A stretch of 52,242 bases of DNA, taken from the NCBI GenBank assembly GCA_031272245.1, contig JAISUE010000045.1, forward strand, positions 1-52,242, in the 5' to 3' direction. Below are positions 44,704 to 52,242 of the stretch, piece after piece. The translations under genes and the position numbers were made by a program. The notes under the pieces were generated by a model, which was not told the origin of the DNA, made no database searches, and saw nothing but the letters and a program-made list of their open reading frames with translations. This stretch comes from Bacteroidales bacterium. Lineage in GTDB: Bacteria > Bacteroidota > Bacteroidia > Bacteroidales > P3. The stretch's first letter is position 1. Every line of letters begins with the position of its first letter.

Positions 44704-45725
44704 TATATTAACTCTAAAAACTTCATTGTATCTATTCCGTCTGCAAAATCATTTATTGCAGGTTGTTGAGCCTTACCAAAAGAAACAGTATTTGGAAAAT
44801 GTTTATCTGAAACGATACATTGAATTTCTTCTTTGTTATTTTCAATTATGTTGGAATATATATCATTTGTGTTATTGTTATAATATTCATAATTAAGAAC
44901 TGATACAGGGCTGTGGAGATTTTTGTTTTCCAACATAAGAACTACACCACTGTCAAAGAATGAAACATTATTCATTATATAAATAGCTTTATGATATTCA
45001 TAGTTATTTCTATATTTGTTATGGTCTAAAACTTTGGAATGAGAGGCAAAAACTTTTGTAAATATTTCTAAATCAAAACCCACAGGCAAATAAATTTTAG
45101 ACACATTGCGACAGCCTAATCCAAAATACAGTAAGACATCATCTGCAAATGATGAAAAATTGTAGTTATTATATTCAAAATTATTTGAAATTATAGCAAT
45201 AGATGAACGATTTTTTCTTATTATATGAGGATAATTTCTAAAATAATATTCAAAATATGATGCTGAATTGTTAGAACCTGTTGCAATTACAGCGTCAAAA
45301 TTATTAATTTTATCACAGGAAAATTTGACAATGTTATTTATTTCGGGTACTCTTTTTTTCATTATTTCAACCATAAAAGGAAGTAAAATTTTATCTTGAT
45401 GCGATAATTTCCCAATGAAATTATGACCTGAAAGCAAAACATGCAACATATCAGCAAAACCAACAGCAGGAATATTACCAGCCATAATTACAGCAACGGA
45501 TTTAGGTTTATGTGTATATTGATATTTACCACAAAAATTATACAATATATCTTCATTAAGCCATAATGCAATAGATGAAATGGCATATCTTACATCATCT
45601 TCCTTAAACCATAAGTTTGCCTCACAGTTTTTTTGTATTACATTTTGAAACAGTTCATTAGATATATTTTTTGTTATCTCTTTTCCTAAAAAAATTAAAG
45701 CCTCTATAACTTTTTCTCTATCCAT
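44703..45725 (-). CDS. Acyl-CoA reductase (LuxC family)
   Basis: A 340-residue LuxC-like reductase of the aldehyde dehydrogenase superfamily, which turns acyl-CoA or acyl-ACP to aldehydes. The catalytic cysteine is C205 in GLGCRNVSKIYLP, preceded by the nucleotide region SVAVIMAGNIPAVGFADMLHVLLSG and HIIRKNRSSIAII. The group is common in Bacteroidetes without luciferase genes. It is the first gene of a two-gene unit with the EamA transporter; a -7 element (TATTTTTG on the minus strand, 45746-45753) sits 21 bp upstream. Confidence 0.87.
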   Translation of the reverse strand: MDREKVIEALIFLGKEITKNISNELFQNVIQKNCEANLWFKEDDVRYAISSIALWLNEDILYNFCGKYQYTHKPKSVAVIMAGNIPAVGFADMLHVLLSGHNFIGKLSHQDKILLPFMVEIMKKRVPEINNIVKFSCDKINNFDAVIATGSNNSASYFEYYFRNYPHIIRKNRSSIAIISNNFEYNNYNFSSFADDVLLYFGLGCRNVSKIYLPVGFDLEIFTKVFASHSKVLDHNKYRNNYEYHKAIYIMNNVSFFDSGVVLMLENKNLHSPVSVLNYEYYNNNTNDIYSNIIENNKEEIQCIVSDKHFPNTVSFGKAQQPAINDFADGIDTMKFLELI

Positions 45726-45745
45726 ATAAGTAGTTTTTGTGTCGG

Positions 45746-45753
45746 CAAAAATA
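45746..45753 (-). promoter_or_regulatory. -7 promoter element for the acyl-CoA reductase unit
   Basis: Minus strand TATTTTTG, 21 bp before the ATG at 45725. Confidence 0.55.
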
Positions 45754-45930
45754 TGAATAATATTAGATTTATGATTTTGGATATTCTAAAAAATATGATA
45801 GATAAATTCAATATTAAAAATACAGGATAAAACAGTTTTATAAAGATTAAAAAATTTCATTTTGTAAAATAACATTTTTTTTATCTTCTAAAAAGTATTT
45901 TAGGACATTTTAATCTGATTTTATGCTTTG

Positions 45931-46057
45931 CAATAAAAATTACTTCTTGATAAATAAAAATTATTTCTTGATAAATAAAAATTATTTCTTGATAAATAAA
46001 AATTATTTCTTGATAAATAAAAATTATTTCTTGATAAATAAAAATTACTTCTTGATA
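45931..46057. repeat. Tandem array B: 21-bp period, six copies
   Basis: Six copies of a 21-bp unit with core ATAAAAATTATTTCTTGA; units 1 and 6 carry C instead of T in ATTACTTC. The repeats start at 45931 and break off at 46057. The plus strand is open from an ATG at 45923 to a stop at 46091-46093, giving a 56-residue frame MLC, six NKNYFLI heptads and an 11-residue tail. The only variation between units is a synonymous Tyr codon change (TAC/TAT). The frame lacks a recognisable promoter, so I treat the array as a repeat, not a gene. Confidence 0.93.
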
Positions 46058-46381
46058 AATAAATTTTTAACTACTTGCAATCAAGGTTTTTAACCGATTA
46101 AAAATGATTGCCTTGTCTTAAAAAAGAATACGTTAGACTTTGAAAGGATTCATAGTAATATTAAAAGTTTTTTTTAACGTATGTAATGTTGATTTTAGGT
46201 ATTTGAGATAATCTTTGACTGTTTTGTTGTATATTTTCTAAAACAGTATCTTCATAATTAGGAAAATAATAATTTTTAGTTTAAACGATATGCTGTGGTT
46301 TAATTTTGATATAACTTGATAGTAATTAAAAAAAACATATAAGATAAATAATGTATTTATAGTATTTTACGATATTTTTAT

Positions 46382-46389
46382 TACCTTTG
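46382..46389 (+). promoter_or_regulatory. -7 promoter element for the large secreted protein
   Basis: TACCTTTG, 17 bp before the ATG at 46407. Confidence 0.6.
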
Positions 46390-46406
46390 CCTAATAAATT
46401 AGATAG

Positions 46407-49070
46407 ATGTTTGAAAAAATGGTATTTATGGTAAAGGGCAAAAAAATTATCGCTATCGTATTCTTAATAATTCCATTATGGCTTGTAGCACAAGAGGATT
46501 CAATTTACACATTAAAAGGGGAAAAAACGAAAATAACATCTCCCCAAAAAGTTTCAGATGGAAGGCTTTTAATAAGTTTTTCTACTATCAATCAAGACAG
46601 TATCAGATTAAATTATCAAGCTTTTACTTCACAGGCTTCTTCATCTCGTTGGATTGCAAGATTGCAATATCGTACAGAAAAAGATGGTAAATGGAAAGAT
46701 GTACCTAACAGAAAAAAAATGGCTATTAATTTTATTTCAACAAATAGAATTACAGAGCAAAATTTTGCTGTAAATCTTCCGGAAGATTGCAATAATCAAC
46801 CATTTGTACAAGTGAGTTGGAGAATTTCAAAAGTAAAAGGTAACGGAGTTAATCCAAATATAGGAATTAGAGATATAGAACTTCTTTATAACAATGACCC
46901 CTTTTCACAAGAACCGCAGATATTTATTGAATATAAAGAAAGCGGTTTGGCTGTAGAAGATGAAATAGTATTTAATCATATAGCTTTACCTTATACTTAT
47001 CCGGATGTAAAACGTATTAACATTTATGGTTTTTATTTGCGAGGAGATATAAATTTGCAAATAGAAGGGAGGGATAAAGAACATTTTCATATTGATGTAA
47101 AGACTATAAATACAGATTCAAATACTAATAAAACCATAAATCTTTATTATCTTCCAAAAAAGGAAGGAAAGCATGTTGCACAATTAGTTATAACAACGAA
47201 AAAATTATCAAAACCTTTAAAGATAAATATTGTTGCATCTGCCGAAAACAATAAACCTTTTGGAAAAAGTCAGCTTGAAACATCGGTAGTAAGTGTTTAT
47301 AAAACAGACTCGCAACGGAATAATTTCTCTTTGACAATACCTGTGTTTTCTAATAATAGATATGTATTTGAATTTAATACACTGTATGAAACTTCGTCAA
47401 ATTTAACTTTATCATATTTATGGTACAGAGATAATTTATTGCTGTCGCAAACAGGTGATAAATTGACAAATAAGGAGTATCATTCAGAGCTTTATTCGCC
47501 ACCTTTGGCAAATAAACTTGTTATTATTTTTACCGCTGACTCAGGTCTTACATTATATAATGTATATTTTGGCTCTCCAAAGATAAAAACTATGATAAAA
47601 TCGGGTGAATGGCATGACAGAATGAATTGGAAAGATAAGGAAATACCTTCAGAGAATGATTTTGTAATGATTTCTAAAAAAGTAAAAGCAAAAGTTCTTA
47701 ATGATGTGTTTTGTTCTACTTTGATTTTGGGAGATAGTTGTAATGTGGATATTCATACTGGAAAGTTTTTTTGTGTATCAGATGATATTATTTATGGTAA
47801 AAACTCATATTTTTCAGTTGAACAGCGACTTATACCACAGAAATGGAATTATATTTCACCTGCTGTGAATAAAACAAAGGCGTATGTTTTTTCAATGAAA
47901 CGTAATGATAATGAAACTTGGTTAATGACTTACAATACAGGAATAGTCTCTGAACATGGAGATCATTGGAGTCAATATATAACTGACCCTGAATTTGTTT
48001 TGGAAGCTGGGCATGGCTATGCTCTTTATACTCAAAAACCATTAAAAGTTCAGTATGATGGAATACTTTGTAACTCAAATATAAATTTTCCCTTGGTATC
48101 ACAAAATAAAGATCGTTGGAATTTGCTTGGAAACCCTTTTACTGCTCCTTTAGACAGTCGCAAACTTTATGCAGATATTGATGAAAAAATACAGGGTAAT
48201 GCTATTTTTCCACTTGATTCTTCAGGTTTTTACAATCCGGTTATAATTGATTCTGTACAAACAATAATTCCTTCACTTTCTGCATTTTTTGTTGAAGCAT
48301 TGAAAACAGATTCGGAAATAACGTTTAAGCGTTCTCATCAGGTTGATGCAACATTTTCTACTGTTAATAATAATGCAAGTAATCACAATAAAAACAGCAA
48401 CGATAACCATTCTCTATATGAAAGAAAAAATTTTCTTACACTTTCAGTTTCAAATGGAATAAATAAAAACTATATAATATTTCGTAAAAATCCTAATGCT
48501 AAAAATGGTTTTGATTATATGGATGCTCATAAACTTTTTGGTACAAGCGATAATCCGGAAATTTATAGCATAGTATCCGGAGAAGAATTGTCTGTTAATA
48601 CTTTTTCTACAACTCCAACTACATTTGGCATAGGCTTTTATTCAGAACGTGATGTTGATGTAAGCGTAAAAATGAGTAATTTATCATCTATAGAAGATGA
48701 AGGTTTAAATATTTTTTTAGAAGATAAAACAAAAAAAAGCTTTCAAAATATTTGTGAAAATGCTGAATTTAATATTCATTTATCAAAAGGCACAACAGAT
48801 AAACGTTATAAAATACATTTTGTAAGTCCTGTTAGTTATGATTTTAATTCTGTTTTTTTGTGGGCAGATGAGGATAGAATTTTGGTTTGTGATAAAGATA
48901 ATTTGTTAGAAGAATTGGTAATTCGTAAAGGAGATGATATAATAAGTGTAATACATTGTCCTCTCAACGCAGATGTATTTGAAATCAAAGATAATAACAT
49001 AACTTCGGCTTGTGTTATAGATTTAAAAATAGATGGGAAAACATACAAAGATTTGTATATAGAGATATAG
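46407..49070 (+). CDS. Large secreted protein, probable T9SS cargo
   Basis: An 887-residue exported protein. In-frame ATGs at 46407, 46419 and 46428 all lead into the same signal peptide (KGKKIIAIVFLIIPLWLVAQ). The first third has jelly-roll-like strand patterns. Around 395-460 is a segment IKSGEWHDRMNWKDKEIPSENDFVMI like those at the start of Bacteroidetes secreted-protein modules with a SG-W-NW-P-D motif. Then come YISPAVN, GHGYALYTQKPLKV, RWNLLGNPFTAPLD and PSLSAFFVEALK, hallmarks of modules frequently found just before T9SS sorting domains. The C-terminus (about 815-887) has the weak profile of a type A sorting domain: FLWADEDRILVC, LEELVIRKGD, DLKIDGKTYKDLYIEI. No enzyme motif seen. Function unknown. 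Confidence 0.8.
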   Translation: MFEKMVFMVKGKKIIAIVFLIIPLWLVAQEDSIYTLKGEKTKITSPQKVSDGRLLISFSTINQDSIRLNYQAFTSQASSSRWIARLQYRTEKDGKWKDVPNRKKMAINFISTNRITEQNFAVNLPEDCNNQPFVQVSWRISKVKGNGVNPNIGIRDIELLYNNDPFSQEPQIFIEYKESGLAVEDEIVFNHIALPYTYPDVKRINIYGFYLRGDINLQIEGRDKEHFHIDVKTINTDSNTNKTINLYYLPKKEGKHVAQLVITTKKLSKPLKINIVASAENNKPFGKSQLETSVVSVYKTDSQRNNFSLTIPVFSNNRYVFEFNTLYETSSNLTLSYLWYRDNLLLSQTGDKLTNKEYHSELYSPPLANKLVIIFTADSGLTLYNVYFGSPKIKTMIKSGEWHDRMNWKDKEIPSENDFVMISKKVKAKVLNDVFCSTLILGDSCNVDIHTGKFFCVSDDIIYGKNSYFSVEQRLIPQKWNYISPAVNKTKAYVFSMKRNDNETWLMTYNTGIVSEHGDHWSQYITDPEFVLEAGHGYALYTQKPLKVQYDGILCNSNINFPLVSQNKDRWNLLGNPFTAPLDSRKLYADIDEKIQGNAIFPLDSSGFYNPVIIDSVQTIIPSLSAFFVEALKTDSEITFKRSHQVDATFSTVNNNASNHNKNSNDNHSLYERKNFLTLSVSNGINKNYIIFRKNPNAKNGFDYMDAHKLFGTSDNPEIYSIVSGEELSVNTFSTTPTTFGIGFYSERDVDVSVKMSNLSSIEDEGLNIFLEDKTKKSFQNICENAEFNIHLSKGTTDKRYKIHFVSPVSYDFNSVFLWADEDRILVCDKDNLLEELVIRKGDDIISVIHCPLNADVFEIKDNNITSACVIDLKIDGKTYKDLYIEI

Positions 49071-49090
49071 TTTGTGTGTTTTATCTTAAT

Positions 49091-50074
49091 TTATAGAGTT
49101 GTAAAATAAATTTTTACTGCAGTCAGAATAATAAACAGTAAAAGCATTATATTTGAATATAAAAGTTTTCTTTTTGCAAATAAAAAAATAGTAAATATAA
49201 AGGATAAAGGTATAGAAAAGAAAGCTGAAAATTCAGAATATTCCATTACAAATGTTAATGACAAAATAGAAACGAAAAGCATTATAATTAAGATATTGCA
49301 TTTTTTTCCATAAATAATATTATTTTCTATTTTGGAAGTATGAACATAAAACAGAGAAGTAACAGTAAGTACTCCCAAAATGGCAAGATATACAACGTGA
49401 ATAGGTGCTGATATTTGATGTATTGAAGGCAGATGCACAAAATTGTCAACAAAATAATTTAATTTTTCAGCAACTTGGTCTGTTAGATAATAATAAATAA
49501 GGGAAAAAATAAATGGAGTTATAAAACCAAACAAACTTATGAGCCATTTTTTTAAATTGTATGCCTTATAAATAAATAATCCAATCCAAAGCCATAGTAA
49601 AAAGAATAAAGAAGGGATATAAAACATTGAAGCTAAAGCAATAATAAGTGATGTAGTAAATATCTCTTCGGCACTTTCTTTTTTTGTATATATACGATAA
49701 AAACACCATAATGCAACAATGAGACAGAAATTCATAATTAGAAGAGACGATATTGTCATAAATTGATAGTTACTGCTATTAAGAAGATAGTACATAAAAG
49801 CAGGCATATATGTAGTTTTTTGTACTAATTTGTTGCTTGTAAAAATGTAATTGAGAAAAATACCATTAAGAATCATTATTACGAAAGCGATAATTGTAGA
49901 AATTAAAGGTAATGGACTGATAATAGAATAAATATATTTGTAAAAAGGCATATCAAATTCAGTCAAAACTACATGAGGAGGATTGATAAATGCCGCTGTC
50001 CAAAGCAAAACTGGTGCTAATCCTAAAACGAATAGCTGCATCACGTAATGCTTTTTGAAAATACTAATTACCAT
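49091..50074 (-). CDS. DUF6427-like polytopic membrane protein
   Basis: A 327-residue inner-membrane protein with about ten hydrophobic segments. The characteristic middle runs LNYIFTSNKLVQKTTYMPAFMYYLLNSS, IIALASMFYIPSLFFLLWLWIGLFIYKAYNLKKWLISLFGF, similar to the Bacteroidetes DUF6427 family of unknown function. The N-terminus (MVISIFKKHYVMQL) also fits that family. An alternative Met at residue 12 is possible. It converges with the secreted-protein gene (20-bp gap) and lies downstream of tryptophanase, separated by that gene's terminator. Confidence 0.7.
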   Translation of the reverse strand: MVISIFKKHYVMQLFVLGLAPVLLWTAAFINPPHVVLTEFDMPFYKYIYSIISPLPLISTIIAFVIMILNGIFLNYIFTSNKLVQKTTYMPAFMYYLLNSSNYQFMTISSLLIMNFCLIVALWCFYRIYTKKESAEEIFTTSLIIALASMFYIPSLFFLLWLWIGLFIYKAYNLKKWLISLFGFITPFIFSLIYYYLTDQVAEKLNYFVDNFVHLPSIHQISAPIHVVYLAILGVLTVTSLFYVHTSKIENNIIYGKKCNILIIMLFVSILSLTFVMEYSEFSAFFSIPLSFIFTIFLFAKRKLLYSNIMLLLFIILTAVKIYFTTL

Positions 50075-50190
50075 ATTATGTTATGTATCCGATTATTTAT
50101 TATTAAATATTGCCAATTTATACGCAAGGTCTTAAAAAAAGTTACATTTTTTTCTTTTGATACTTTTGAAAAGATTAGAATCAAGTTATA

Positions 50191-50225
50191 AAAAAGCAGT
50201 GTCTCAAAAAGAAACACCGCTTTTT
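50191..50225 (-). terminator. Terminator after tryptophanase
   Basis: AAAAAGCAGTGT (50191-50202) pairs with ACACCGCTTTTT (50214-50225) with one mismatch. The minus strand continues from the GCTTTTT side into a T-rich stretch. It is 18 bp after the tnaA stop. Confidence 0.8.
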
Positions 50226-50242
50226 AATTTATCAATTATTGA

Positions 50243-51619
50243 CTATTGAAGTCTTTTTAATTGAACAGTGAAATGTCTCATAAGTTCTGCTTCCCAAGTA
50301 ATTTCAACTCCACGTGTTATTTTCTCTCTTCTGTCGTATACATTTTTCAATGCAACAGCTATAACATCCATATGATTGTTTGTATATACTCTTCTTGGTA
50401 TTGCCAAACGTAACAAATCTAATCCACCAAAACGATTTTGACGTGTAACAGGATCTCTGTCTGCAAGTAGGTAACCTATTTCACAACCTCTAATTCCTGC
50501 TTCCAAATATAATTCGCAAGTTAATGTTTGAGCAGGGAATTCTTCTTTTGGAACGTGAGTAAGAACTTTTGGAGCATCAATAAATATTGCATGTCCGCCA
50601 AATGGACGTTGATATGGAATACCAAATTCATCTAATCGCTTTGCCAAATACTCAACTTGCTTGATACGAGTTTCAAGATTGTCAAATTCGGTATTTTCAT
50701 CTAAACCTGCGGCAAGCGCATTCATATCTCTGCCATTCATTCCGCCATAAGTTAAATATCCCTCAAAAGGAATACAAAAAGTTTTTGCACCTTCATACCA
50801 TTCTTTATGACGTGTTGCAATAAATCCGCCCATATTAACTATTGCATCCTTTTTTGCACTCATTGTCATCGCATCTGCGTTAGAGAAAATTTCAAAACAA
50901 ATTTCTTTTATTGTTTTATTTTCATATCCTTTTTCTCTTGTTTTGATGAAGTAAGCATTTTCTGCGAAGCGAGCCGAATCTATAAGTAATTTTACTCCAT
51001 ATTTATCACAAACAGCCTTTGTTCCTTTTATGTTTTCCATAGAAACAGGTTGTCCGCCGGCAGTATTGTTAGTAATTGTCAATACTACAAAAGGTACATT
51101 GCCTCTGTTTTCTGCCAGTGCTTTGTCTAATTTATTTAAGTCCATATTTCCTTTGAAAAGAAGTTCAAGTTGTGTATCTTTTGCTGCATCAATCGTGCAA
51201 TCTAACGCAACAGCTTTTCTTGACTCTATATGTCCTTTTGTTGTATCAAAATGTGAATTGCCAGGAATAATATTTCCAGCTTTAACTAAAAAAGAAAACA
51301 AAACATTTTCGGCAGCTCTTCCCTGATGAGTTGGAATTACATAATCAAAGCCTGTAATCTTTTTAATCATATCTTTCATTTTGAAAAATGAAGATGCACC
51401 TGCATAGGATTCATCTCCTAACATAATTTCTGCCCATTGTCGTTGGCTCATTGCTCCTGTACCTGAATCTGTTAAAAGATCAATGTACACATGTTCTGCT
51501 TTTAATTGAAAAACATTGTAGTGAGCTTCTTTCAGCCATTGTTCTCTTTCTTCACGGGTTGATTTCCTTATAGGCTCAACCATCTTAATTTTCCATGATT
51601 CTGCGAATGGTAATTCCAT
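50243..51619 (-). CDS. tnaA: Tryptophanase
   Basis: A 458-residue PLP enzyme splitting L-tryptophan to indole, pyruvate and ammonia. The family motifs IDLLTDSGTGAMS, PTHQGRAAE and IPRRVYTNNHMD are present, and the PLP lysine is K257 in MSAKKDAIVNMGG. Tyrosine phenol-lyase is very similar; the discriminating residues favour tryptophanase: DSARFAENAYF (not DATRCVENAYF), MSAKKDA (not MSGKKDC) and GIRGCEIGYLLADRDPVT, where the position of TPL Arg381 is Ile and TPL Met379 is Cys. The promoter (51666-51673) is about 47 bp from the ATG, too close for a TnaC-like leader. No permease gene is adjacent. Downstream lies the membrane-protein gene. Confidence 0.92.
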   Translation of the reverse strand: MELPFAESWKIKMVEPIRKSTREEREQWLKEAHYNVFQLKAEHVYIDLLTDSGTGAMSQRQWAEIMLGDESYAGASSFFKMKDMIKKITGFDYVIPTHQGRAAENVLFSFLVKAGNIIPGNSHFDTTKGHIESRKAVALDCTIDAAKDTQLELLFKGNMDLNKLDKALAENRGNVPFVVLTITNNTAGGQPVSMENIKGTKAVCDKYGVKLLIDSARFAENAYFIKTREKGYENKTIKEICFEIFSNADAMTMSAKKDAIVNMGGFIATRHKEWYEGAKTFCIPFEGYLTYGGMNGRDMNALAAGLDENTEFDNLETRIKQVEYLAKRLDEFGIPYQRPFGGHAIFIDAPKVLTHVPKEEFPAQTLTCELYLEAGIRGCEIGYLLADRDPVTRQNRFGGLDLLRLAIPRRVYTNNHMDVIAVALKNVYDRREKITRGVEITWEAELMRHFTVQLKRLQ

Positions 51620-51665
51620 ATTTTTTATTCTATTTTATTATTATTATGATAACCCTTTGAATTTG

Positions 51666-51673
51666 CAAAGATA
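51666..51673 (-). promoter_or_regulatory. -7 promoter element for tnaA
   Basis: Minus strand TATCTTTG, 47 bp before the tnaA ATG. Upstream of it lie 110 bp and then the 21-bp arrays. Confidence 0.6.
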
Positions 51674-51787
51674 TATTTTTTATTTTTAATAATTAAATTT
51701 TGTCACTACGGTTTTATTTTTTTGTTTTGTATTTATGGATGGGAGATAGAAAGTCAGTCCGAAGGACTTAATTTTCGTAACCGTAAT

Positions 51788-52018
51788 GCCAACGGCTTGC
51801 GGAAACGCAACAACCCTCGTTTCCATCATCTCAATCATTCTCAATGGTTTATCAACTTTGATTTTTGCTTTTTCAACAGTCGTTAATGGATTTCCAACGT
51901 TGGTTGCACAACTTCCAACCAACGTTGCACGGTTTCCAACGGACGTTGCACGATCTCCAACCAACGTTGCACGATTTCCAACCGAGGTTGCACGGTCTCC
52001 AACCAACGTTGCAAACTT
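51788..52018. repeat. Tandem array C: 21-bp period, six clear copies with a degenerate tail
   Basis: Six copies (51893-52018) of a 21-bp unit with core TCCAACCAACGTTGCACG. Earlier copies in the same phase at 51872, 51851, 51830, 51809 and 51788 are increasingly degenerate but keep a CAAC/CAAT core, so about eleven units can be seen. On the minus strand a frame without ATG (TTG at 52021, to 51686) reads alternating ATLVGDR and ATSVGNR, giving a 42-bp higher-order unit in the central copies. A Val or Ile is kept in the fourth position of all units, including the degenerate ones. GC content is high compared with the surroundings. Confidence 0.9.
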
Positions 52019-52080
52019 CAAAAACTTGGTTTAAAACCTTTAAATCCATGTTTCAACCCTTCCAACCAAAATTTTCATCT

Positions 52081-52242
52081 TCAAAAAACATTTTTCAAAA
52101 CTCAAAAAATATTTTTCAAAATCCAAAAAATATTTTTTAACTCTCAAAAAAGTTTTTTCAAAACTCAAAAAATATTTTTCAAAACTCAAAAAAGTTTTTT
52201 CAAAATCCAAAAAACATTTTTCAAAACTCAAAAAAGTTTTTT
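52081..52242. repeat. Tandem array D: 21-bp period, eight copies, reaching the window end
   Basis: Eight units, each 21 bp, in which TCAAAAAA and TTTTTCAAAA blocks alternate (unit phase at 52081, 52102, 52123, 52144, 52165, 52186, 52207, 52228). Units differ at a few positions (for example CCAAAAAA in units 3 and 7). The array continues past the end of the window. A and T runs fall about 10-11 bp apart, so the DNA is expected to be curved. The minus strand is open (52231 to 52040, FLSFEKY / FLSFEKT-type heptads). Array C ends 60 bp earlier, in another phase. Confidence 0.92.

Larger units (their letters stand above)
45754..46406. other. Divergent intergenic gap holding array B
   Basis: About 650 bp between divergent genes, almost entirely A and T. 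It contains repeat array B (45931-46057), a small ACTGTTTT / AAAACAGT inverted repeat (46218-46247) and the -7 element of the downstream gene (46382-46389). No conserved gene is seen. Confidence 0.5.

Noticed and set aside
50243..51619. Tyrosine phenol-lyase instead of tryptophanase
   Set aside because: The position of the TPL-specific arginine is isoleucine and the surrounding motifs follow tryptophanase.
1..52242. tRNA or rRNA genes
   Set aside because: No cloverleaf-like sequences with conserved T-loop GGTTCRA signals or ribosomal RNA blocks were seen in the intergenic regions.

Overview
This is a low-GC, gene-dense chromosomal stretch of a Bacteroidetes bacterium, most likely an anaerobic member of the Bacteroidales. 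Taxonomic cues from the sequence are a PorP/SprF-type component of the type IX secretion system (T9SS), T9SS-type C-terminal sorting regions, a BspA-like leucine-rich-repeat remnant, DUF4293 and DUF6427-like membrane proteins, the gene order uppS-bamA-skp, and about nineteen copies of the Bacteroidetes -7 promoter element TAnnTTTG just upstream of genes. Tryptophanase, a methylmalonyl/propionyl-CoA carboxyltransferase and a coenzyme B12-dependent ribonucleotide reductase suggest fermentative anaerobic life. I see no rRNA, tRNA, IS element, prophage or CRISPR array.

Layout. 1-3.2 kb: a minus-strand unit (FKBP isomerase, DnaQ-like exonuclease, FAH-family hydrolase) and a decayed T9SS-cargo gene. 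3.3-9.1 kb: a plus-strand run mazG-xthA-thioredoxin-murB-hypothetical, then recJ. 9.1-13.7 kb, minus: acyl-CoA carboxyltransferase, ispE, and a PorP/SprF-lipoprotein pair. 14.0-15.7 kb: an isolated atpA with its own promoter and terminator. 15.8-25.1 kb, minus: a CBM9-like lipoprotein, nrdJ, a LolC/E-like permease, an O-antigen ligase-like protein and priA. 25.4-29.1 kb, plus: pepE, tsaC/sua5 and a clpB without its N-domain. 29.1-33.1 kb, minus: the envelope cluster uppS-bamA-skp. 33.3-37.2 kb: tonB, an ABC-F ATPase, and ispG, which overlaps the ABC-F gene tail to tail. 37.7-40.8 kb, plus: a BaiN-like flavoprotein, cinA and a DUF4293 protein. 40.8-45.7 kb, minus: MsbA-like exporter, moxR, EamA transporter and LuxC-like acyl-CoA reductase. 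46.4-51.6 kb: a large secreted protein, a DUF6427-like membrane protein and tryptophanase.

The most unusual signal is non-genic. Four tandem-repeat arrays (37.3, 45.9, 51.8-52.0 and 52.1-52.24 kb) share no unit sequence, yet all have a period of exactly 21 bp, which equals seven codons or two helical turns. All lie upstream of genes and none between convergent genes; the first two are in gaps between divergent promoters. Two arrays (37.3 and 51.9 kb) also show a 42-bp alternation, and one fades into a degenerate tail that keeps the same phase. Several proteins look trimmed relative to their families (ClpB without N-domain, IspG of the large lineage without the insert domain, a short BaiN-like flavoprotein), and atpA and moxR are separated from their usual partners, which points to rearrangement and domain loss in this lineage.
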